Below are positions 57,073-62,474 of a DNA stretch of 62,474 bases, piece by piece. Both the position numbers and the translations under genes were made by a program. The DNA is taken from NCBI GenBank assembly GCA_001802645.1, contig MGZJ01000074.1, positions 1-62,474 on the forward strand, in the 5' to 3' direction. The DNA is from Geobacteraceae bacterium GWC2_53_11 (GTDB lineage Bacteria > Desulfobacterota > Desulfuromonadia > Geobacterales > Pseudopelobacteraceae). The notes below the pieces were generated by a model, which had not been told where the DNA came from, made no database searches, and saw only the letters and a program-made list of their open reading frames with translations. Position 1 is the stretch's first letter. Each line of letters starts with the position of its first letter.

Positions 57073-57669
57073 ATGTCATCTCCAGTGCGTCCGGATCAAC
57101 TGAGCAATATCTACGAGGAATGTGCAAAACATATCACGTCAACTTTTGGAGAGGTTGCCAGCTACCCGGTCTATTGGCACGTGTGCGGGATAGGCCTGGT
57201 AATCTTGCTTAAAATACTTGACGACAAGTCAAAACAGGGAGGTGTGCTGACCATCTTCTGCTGGAACCTGATTGGGGTGTTTTTACATGAACTGGCTCAT
57301 TTCATTGTAGGTTTTGTCCTCTTCGCGAAACCGGTTGGTTTCTCTTTGATCCCGTGCAGATCAGAAAAGCAGTGGCAACTTGGCAGTGTTACCTTCAAAG
57401 GCCTGAATGCCTTCAACTCGCTACCCACAGGTCTCGCTCCGCTCGGCTTAATTGCTGTTGCGTACTCTCTTTTCACCAATTGGACTCTTTGGTTCACGCC
57501 GAATCTTCACTCAACTATCGGAGCCTATTTTGTCCTGTTCATACTCGTCTACAATTCCCTGCCATCACGGCAGGACCTAAAAATTGCATTCTCTGCCGGC
57601 AGTATTTTTGTGTACGGGACAACCGCATTTGCCGCGTACATGTACTACGGGCATTGGATTGATTTCTGA
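57073..57669 (+). CDS. Small integral membrane protein with M50-like HELAH zinc motif
   Basis: The 198-residue protein has about five membrane segments. H72-E73-L-A-H76 (FLHELAHFIVGF) lies inside the second, as in intramembrane metalloproteases of the M50/site-2 group. Later features include LGSVTFKGLNAFNSLPTGLAPL and YNSLPSRQDLK, where the aspartate could supply the third zinc ligand. It lacks the PDZ domain and is shorter than RseP. The ribosome site is weak. It is monocistronic and convergent with the efflux operon. A protease role is plausible but untested, and it may be a non-peptidase relative. Confidence 0.75.
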   Translation: MSSPVRPDQLSNIYEECAKHITSTFGEVASYPVYWHVCGIGLVILLKILDDKSKQGGVLTIFCWNLIGVFLHELAHFIVGFVLFAKPVGFSLIPCRSEKQWQLGSVTFKGLNAFNSLPTGLAPLGLIAVAYSLFTNWTLWFTPNLHSTIGAYFVLFILVYNSLPSRQDLKIAFSAGSIFVYGTTAFAAYMYYGHWIDF

Positions 57670-57695
57670 ACTCAATGGCCACCGTCACGCTGACA

Positions 57696-58388
57696 CTAAC
57701 TGACTATCCGCCCGTCCCTGACCTGAAATATCCTGTCAAACCCTTCCACCATGCGGTGGTCGTGGGTAACGACGAGGACTGCTGACTGATTTTCCACTGC
57801 CAGCGTTTTTAACAGGGTCATGACATTCTTGCCGTTCTCCGTGTCCAGTGCCGCGGTCGGCTCGTCGGCCAGGATCACCCTTGGTTTGTTTGCCAAAGCC
57901 CTTGCTATGGCCACCCGCTGGGCTTCGCCACCGGAAAGCGCCTTGGGGTAGCTTTCAATTCTGTGCCCAAGATTGAGGGATTCAAGAAGATCCGTTGCCC
58001 GTTTTTTTGCCTCCGGCCTCGAAAGATGGTTTATCTCCAGAGCAACCATAACGTTTTCCAAAGCGCTCAAAAATGGAATCAGGTTGTGGTGCTGGAATAT
58101 GAATCCGAGCTTTTCCCTCCGCAAGCGCTTCAGGTCCAACCCCCCCAGCCATCCTTCATCGGCAACCATGGTACCGTCAATGACCACTTTGCCGTGAGTC
58201 GGTTCATTGATCAGTCCGATAGAGGTCAACAGCGTGGTCTTGCCTGAGCCGGAGGGGCCAAGGAGGGCAACCAGTTCCCCGGGCTTCACCTGCAGGGTGG
58301 CATCTGCAATAGCGGTCACTGCCGTCTCGCCCTTGCCGTAGATTTTAGTCAGCTTTTCCACTTCTATTGCATACATTGTCTTATCCAC
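57696..58388 (-). CDS. ABC transporter ATPase, LolD/MacB/DevA type
   Basis: The 230-residue protein has Walker A GPSGSGKTT (about 44-52), Q-loop FIFQHHNLIPF, signature LSGGEAQRVAIARAL, Walker B VILADEPT and H-loop THD. It is the size and style of LolD/MacB-group ATPases that power mechanotransmission through an FtsX-type permease. It overlaps the permease stop by 8 nt and is the last gene of the efflux operon. Confidence 0.92.
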   Translation of the reverse strand: MDKTMYAIEVEKLTKIYGKGETAVTAIADATLQVKPGELVALLGPSGSGKTTLLTSIGLINEPTHGKVVIDGTMVADEGWLGGLDLKRLRREKLGFIFQHHNLIPFLSALENVMVALEINHLSRPEAKKRATDLLESLNLGHRIESYPKALSGGEAQRVAIARALANKPRVILADEPTAALDTENGKNVMTLLKTLAVENQSAVLVVTHDHRMVEGFDRIFQVRDGRIVS

Positions 58389-59583
58389 CCAGAGCCTCCG
58401 AAGGTTCTACCTTCAATGCCTTCCTTATGCCGACAAAGCTTGAAAGCGTGCAAATAACCATAACAATGACAAAGAGCACCTGCAGATCAAAAGCTTCCAG
58501 CACGATCCGCCGGGGAAATTTCTCGTAAGTCAGCAGGATCAGGCCATAGCCTAGAGCGTATGCGATCACTCCCATCAGGAGTGACTGCTGCAGGATCATG
58601 CCGATGATCACGCGATTCTGCGCGCCGATCAGCTTTAGGGTTGCAATCACCTTGATTTTGTCGATGGTCGAGGTATAGATGATCAGCGAAATGATGACCG
58701 CCGAGATCACCAGCAGGATGACCCGGAAAAGCCCGATTTGCATCCGGGACTTCTCTATCATCCCCCTGGTCAGAATTTTGGTCTGTTCCTCGACTGATAA
58801 TGGCCGGAAATGGTTCCAGCGCCTGATCTGCTCCTGTACCTCATGGAGGTTCGCTCCAGGAGTCAGCCTGGCGACTACCGTGTTAACGGTATGAGTCGAT
58901 TCCGTGATGCCGGCGATGTTCTGCTTCACGTATTTCGCCTGAACCGGAGAGAGTGACCGGAGGCCGGCAAGATTGTTATCAATCCGCGCCCGGTCGTTCC
59001 TGATGGCGTCGTTGTCTTTCTTGAACTGGATATCCTGGGCATCAGCCAGGCTCACATAGGCAGCCGGGTCGCCACCGGAGGAAACAACCTTGCTGGTGAT
59101 CCCCACAACCGTGTAGTCATGAATCCCCAGGCGAATCTTCTCGCCGATTTCAATCTTCATCGCCTTGGCAACAACCATTTCATAGTGCTTCTGGCGGATG
59201 TTCCGTCCGGCAAGTATCTCCGGCGGTCCGCCGAAACCATTCAGGTCATAACCGATCAGAAAAAAGCGGAACGGCTTTCCCTGGCGTTCGACCTGGATAG
59301 TTTGGAAGGATAAGGGGGATGCATCCGCCACACCCGGCACGGCCTTGATCCGGTATTTGATATCTTCCGGAATGCGCGAGCTTTCGGCAAACGGACCGTT
59401 GGTATCCTTCTGGACTACCCAGACATCAGCCTTGACCGATTCCAGAATCGCCAGGGCGTCGGCAGAAAGCCCTCGATAGATGCCACCCATGCTTATCACA
59501 ACGCCGATAAGCAGTCCCAGGCCGATGGAAGTCAGAACAAACCTGCCCCGATGATAGCGTATGTCACGAATGGCGAGATTCAT
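58381..59583 (-). CDS. FtsX/DevC-type ABC permease
   Basis: The 400-residue protein has one N-terminal membrane helix (about 14-36), a large periplasmic MacB_PCD-like domain (about 40-275), and three C-terminal helices typical of FtsX-fold permeases, with IDKIKVIATLKLIGAQNRVI and the terminal EPSEALGG. It pairs with the ATPase and the HlyD-type adaptor. It overlaps the adaptor stop by four bases. The closest general arrangement is DevBCA/MacAB, which exports glycolipids, toxins or antibiotics through TolC. Confidence 0.9.
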   Translation of the reverse strand: MNLAIRDIRYHRGRFVLTSIGLGLLIGVVISMGGIYRGLSADALAILESVKADVWVVQKDTNGPFAESSRIPEDIKYRIKAVPGVADASPLSFQTIQVERQGKPFRFFLIGYDLNGFGGPPEILAGRNIRQKHYEMVVAKAMKIEIGEKIRLGIHDYTVVGITSKVVSSGGDPAAYVSLADAQDIQFKKDNDAIRNDRARIDNNLAGLRSLSPVQAKYVKQNIAGITESTHTVNTVVARLTPGANLHEVQEQIRRWNHFRPLSVEEQTKILTRGMIEKSRMQIGLFRVILLVISAVIISLIIYTSTIDKIKVIATLKLIGAQNRVIIGMILQQSLLMGVIAYALGYGLILLTYEKFPRRIVLEAFDLQVLFVIVMVICTLSSFVGIRKALKVEPSEALGG

Positions 59584-60752
59584 TTGCCAATCCTTACCTT
59601 CATGCCGTTTTTGAACTTCGCCATTTCCGGAGGTGAGGACAATGCAACCAACTCGCCGCCATCAAGGCCAGAGACTATTTCAGTAATGTTGTGCCGATCC
59701 ACGATACCGGCGGTCACCTCTTTAAAGGAGAGCTTCCCGTCCGTCACCAGCCATACGCCGCTTTTCCTGTCTTTAAAGACAATGGCGGCGGAAGGGAGAG
59801 CGCGTGCCTCTTTCTTTACCCCGGTGATGATGTACAGATCGGACTGTTCTCCCAGGCGGAAGTTTTTCAACGGCTCGTTGAAAGCCACATCAACTTCCAG
59901 CTCTTCAGTCACTCGATCACTCTGGCGACCCAGGCGGACAACGTGGCCGGGCAGCTGATCGCCGGTGGAAGAACGGAGGGTTATGACGGCCTTTTTGCCG
60001 ATATCCACCCCTTTCAGCTGTGATTCGTCCACGTTGGCCTTGACCCAGATGGTGCGAGGATCAGCCAGAGTGAAAATCGGCATCCCCGGCGAGACGATGG
60101 ACCCTTTTTCCAGGTCACGGGTAATAATGATTCCATCCTGATGAGCATAGATTCGGGTATCAGCAACCTTGCTTCTGGCAAAACCGACCCCGGCGTGACC
60201 GGATTTTTGTTCCATTCGCACTGCTTCAACAGCCGCCTGGCTCCGGGCTACCTCTTCCTTCGCCACCTTGTAAGCGGTGTCGTACTGTTCGGCTTCCAGC
60301 TTGGAAACCAGGTTTTTTTCAACCAGAGCCTTGAAGCGTTGTGCGTTTTTTTCCGCCAGGACCTGGTTTGCCTTTGCCTTTTGCAGGTTTGCCTGTTCCA
60401 CATTCAAGTTGGCGAAAGACCGGTTCAGCCCGGCTTCGGACTGCTGCTGCTGTTGGAGGACATCGTCGTTCTCCAACCGGGCAAGGAGCTGGCCCCGTTT
60501 CACCTGGTCGCCCTGGTCGGCGTACAACTCCACAATTCTGCCGGTGATCTTGCTGGAAACAGCCACTACGACCTTGGCCTCAACCGTGCCGTTACCATAC
60601 ACCTGGGCGGTTATGTCGCGTTTCGCAATCGTCACGACCTGGACCTTCGGCGGCGCAAATAGTGTCATCTTCAACACGATGACAAGAACCAGGACCAACA
60701 ACAGCCAGATCAGATACACTTTCTTTCGTGCCAGTGTTTTCATGAAATTCAT
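59580..60752 (-). CDS. HlyD/MacA/DevB-type periplasmic adaptor
   Basis: The 390-residue protein has one N-terminal membrane anchor (about 12-32), a split biotinyl-lipoyl domain (VSSKITGRIVELYADQGDQV ... TRIYAHQDGIIITRDLEKGS), a long coiled-coil hairpin (about 95-190) that would meet TolC, and beta-barrel and membrane-proximal domains. The start follows AAGGAG. It lies 10 nt after the tolC gene. It links the FtsX-type permease to TolC. Confidence 0.9.
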   Translation of the reverse strand: MNFMKTLARKKVYLIWLLLVLVLVIVLKMTLFAPPKVQVVTIAKRDITAQVYGNGTVEAKVVVAVSSKITGRIVELYADQGDQVKRGQLLARLENDDVLQQQQQSEAGLNRSFANLNVEQANLQKAKANQVLAEKNAQRFKALVEKNLVSKLEAEQYDTAYKVAKEEVARSQAAVEAVRMEQKSGHAGVGFARSKVADTRIYAHQDGIIITRDLEKGSIVSPGMPIFTLADPRTIWVKANVDESQLKGVDIGKKAVITLRSSTGDQLPGHVVRLGRQSDRVTEELEVDVAFNEPLKNFRLGEQSDLYIITGVKKEARALPSAAIVFKDRKSGVWLVTDGKLSFKEVTAGIVDRHNITEIVSGLDGGELVALSSPPEMAKFKNGMKVRIGK

Positions 60753-60762
60753 ACGCTACTCC

Positions 60763-62037
60763 TTATTGACGGCTTCCCACGATGTATCCGGTTGCATGGT
60801 CGAAGAGGGCCAGTGCTGTGTAATAGTCATAGGTTGCTTGAATATTTGCTGTCCGTGCTTCGAGTGCACGGGATTGCGCATCGGTCACTTCTATGATGCT
60901 GCCGACACCTTCCTGATAACGCCCTTCTGCCAGTGTTTTGCTTTCATTGGCGGCGGCTACTTCCTTCTCGGTCGAGGCCATCCGCGCCGTTGCCTCGCTC
61001 ACGCCAAACCAGGCTGCTTCAACCTGTTTGCCGATCTGAAGCTTGAGATTGTTCTGTCGGGCTTCAATGGCGTTTCTATTCGCGTTGGCTTCCCTTACCT
61101 GCTCGACTGACGAGAAACCTGAAAACAGCGGCACCGTCAGGTTCAATCCCACGGCCCAGACATTGCCAGAGGGCGGGAAGTCTCGATCGGCATAGCCAGC
61201 GCTTGCCGTACCGGAAAAGACCGGCAAATAGCTCCCCTTGGCCGTTTTCAGGCTGGAATCCGCCGCCGATTTCAGTGCAGCCAGCTGGTGCATTTCGGAG
61301 CGGTTCTTCACCGCATCCTGCTGCGCCTGGTTGCGCTCGGGCAGAGTAACAGCAACCTGAGCAGGCTCAACCGGCGAGCGGCCCTCCAGAGATGCTATCC
61401 CCATGGCATTAGCCAGTTCAACCATCGCGATTCTTTTGTTGTTTTCTGCCCTGATCAATGCGGTTCTGGCAGAAAACAGATTCGCCTCGGCCCGGGCAAC
61501 ATCAACCTTTGCTCTGATTCCCTGAGTAAAGAACTCCTGCGCCTGCCGGAACACATGCTCACGTGCCTTGACGGTTTCCATTACGGCAACGGTCTGCTTG
61601 TCAGCTACAAGAAGCAGATAGAAGGCCGTTTTGACACGCAATGCCAACTCCTGCCTGGTCACGGCAAGGGCTTTGTCGGTGGCTTCTCGATAGCTGCGAG
61701 CTGCCTCGACCGAACCGGCAGTACGGCCAAAATCATATATGGTCTGCTTCAGGTACAGGGCAGTGATGTTCATTTCTGTCGGCCTGATGCTTTCCAGAGC
61801 CGTCAGGAAAGAACGCCCCTTGCTCCAGTCAGCGGCGACGCTGATCTGGGGGTAGTAGCTGGCAAGTGCCAGGCCTGTTCTCGCCTCGGCGCCATGCAGG
61901 TTTTCTCTGGCTTCGACAACCTGGGGGTGATTGTCCCGGGCCGTCTCTAACGCCTCCTCAAGAGACAAGGTGGCGGCACCGTAAAGTGGCAGAGAAGACA
62001 TGACAAGTATGATCAGGCAGATCATGGCTGGTTTCAT
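60763..62037 (-). CDS. TolC-family outer-membrane efflux protein (second copy)
   Basis: I chose ATG at 62035-62037, six bases after AGGTG; a GTG three codons earlier is possible. The 424-residue product has a signal peptide (cleaved near PLYGAA) and two TolC repeats (LSLEEALETARDNHPQVVEA, YLKQTIYDFGRTAGSVEAAR, LNLTVPLFSGFSSVEQVREA, EGVGSIIEVTDAQSRALEA). It is distinct from the TolC at 30.9-32.3 kb. Here it is part of a complete tripartite pump operon. Confidence 0.92.
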   Translation of the reverse strand: MKPAMICLIILVMSSLPLYGAATLSLEEALETARDNHPQVVEARENLHGAEARTGLALASYYPQISVAADWSKGRSFLTALESIRPTEMNITALYLKQTIYDFGRTAGSVEAARSYREATDKALAVTRQELALRVKTAFYLLLVADKQTVAVMETVKAREHVFRQAQEFFTQGIRAKVDVARAEANLFSARTALIRAENNKRIAMVELANAMGIASLEGRSPVEPAQVAVTLPERNQAQQDAVKNRSEMHQLAALKSAADSSLKTAKGSYLPVFSGTASAGYADRDFPPSGNVWAVGLNLTVPLFSGFSSVEQVREANANRNAIEARQNNLKLQIGKQVEAAWFGVSEATARMASTEKEVAAANESKTLAEGRYQEGVGSIIEVTDAQSRALEARTANIQATYDYYTALALFDHATGYIVGSRQ

Positions 62038-62068
62038 AACAGGCACCTATATTCAAAAAATAGAATTA

Positions 62069-62090
62069 TATGTGATCTTGTATTCACATA
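62069..62090. promoter_or_regulatory. Inverted repeat between tetR and tolC
   Basis: TATGTGA-N8-TCACATA lies in the 66-bp AT-rich gap between the TetR gene and tolC. It could be a regulator site or an internal hairpin. The half-sites resemble CRP but the spacer is 8, not 6. Confidence 0.35.
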
Positions 62091-62103
62091 ATGGGTAAAA
62101 AAA

Positions 62104-62474
62104 TTAACCGATCAGAACCGTAAAATTTTTCCAGAGTTTTTCAGCTTCACCCCTGATGTCAAACGATTCGTTGCTCAATGTCCAGCGCAACGCGGTAAAC
62201 TGGATCATGCTCAGGAGGGTCAGAGCTGTTTCCCTTGAAGCAACTCCCTGCCTGATATCTCCTTCGGCAATTCCCGCTGCGATGATGCCTGAAATGGTCT
62301 CCACATAGTTTCCGATGCGCCTCGACAATGCTTCTGCCACATCGCGATGTGTCAGGTGGACATCATCCGAGAAAACGAATCGCGGTATTCCCGGATGTTC
62401 CAGAAGAAGGCTGATGTGGGAGAAGAAAATCGTCTCCAGCTTTTCCAGAGGCTTGCGGCTTCCCCCGGCAATAG
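62104..62474 (-). CDS. TetR-family regulator, C-terminal part (N-terminus beyond the right edge)
   Basis: The frame is open to the window end and gives about 122 residues of a helical TetR-type ligand-binding domain (KPLEKLETIFFSHISLLLEH, VFSDDVHLTHRDVAEAL, GIIAAGIAEGDIRQG, LTLLSMIQFTALRW). The DNA-binding head lies outside the window. It is the first gene visible in the efflux operon and probably represses it. It is also the only TetR in view that could bind the three operators at 45.4-45.8 kb, but nothing in the sequence proves that link. Confidence 0.85.
   Translation of the reverse strand, partial: IAGGSRKPLEKLETIFFSHISLLLEHPGIPRFVFSDDVHLTHRDVAEALSRRIGNYVETISGIIAAGIAEGDIRQGVASRETALTLLSMIQFTALRWTLSNESFDIRGEAEKLWKNFTVLIG

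Noticed and set aside
57696-62037. The pump operon as the type I exporter of the giant protein
   Set aside because: The permease is an FtsX/MacB-type protein with a separate small ATPase, not the fused permease-ATPase of type I secretion.
62069-62090. CRP binding site
   Set aside because: The TGTGA/TCACA half-sites are separated by 8 bases instead of 6.
1-62474. CRISPR array, tRNA, insertion sequence or prophage
   Set aside because: No short direct repeats with unique spacers, no cloverleaf sequence that I recognised and no transposase or integrase motifs; the direct repeats present are coding repeats of the giant gene.

Overview
The window looks like chromosomal DNA of a Gram-negative, GC-rich bacterium. 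TamA/TamB, MlaC, two TolC-type outer-membrane proteins and a lipoprotein all imply an outer membrane. The mixture of receiver-domain proteins, a partner-switching cluster, a KimA-type potassium importer, and a giant exoprotein with an LEPR-XLL start fits a Geobacter-like (Desulfuromonadia/Geobacterales) genome. This assignment is inferred from gene content only and is not certain. I see no tRNA, rRNA, CRISPR array, transposase or phage integrase.

Bases 1-30885 are one uninterrupted minus-strand reading frame that runs off the left edge: the first 10,295 residues or more of a single secreted repeat protein. It begins with an LEPR-XLL leader, then a DUF4347 domain with a caspase-like His/Cys pair, RTX-type calcium repeats, about eight ~90-residue repeats, about 6,000 residues of short beta-rich repeats (including an exact 1,068-bp higher-order repeat), and Calx-beta-like modules at the left edge. 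Upstream, and probably co-transcribed in part, are a TolC-family protein, an outer-membrane barrel protein, an NHL-propeller lipoprotein, and a NarL-type two-component pair (30.9-37.6 kb). I read 1-37.6 kb as one dedicated cell-surface system. It carries an outer-membrane exit and its own regulator, but no type I ATPase or adaptor is visible next to it.

37.9-45.4 kb is an envelope block. tamA-tamB reads rightward and ends at a strong two-way terminator. Facing it is a leftward mlaC then DUF3943 pair, whose 517-bp upstream region carries three identical 7-2-7 TetR-type operators, two of them sitting on likely promoters.

45.9-50.4 kb is a leftward potassium operon: a 75-residue protein, a KimA-like transporter, a KdpD-type kinase lacking the usual N-terminal sensor half, and a KdpE-type regulator. 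50.7-55.2 kb is a rightward signalling cluster: REC-PP2C phosphatase with a degenerate HATPase-like tail, a STAS antagonist, a REC-HATPase fusion, and a methyl-accepting chemotaxis protein.

55.2-57.7 kb holds a coupled GNAT acetyltransferase/M20 deacylase pair and a membrane protein with an HELAH zinc motif. 57.7-62.5 kb is a leftward efflux operon: TetR regulator (cut by the right edge), TolC, HlyD-type adaptor, FtsX-type permease, LolD/MacB-type ATPase.
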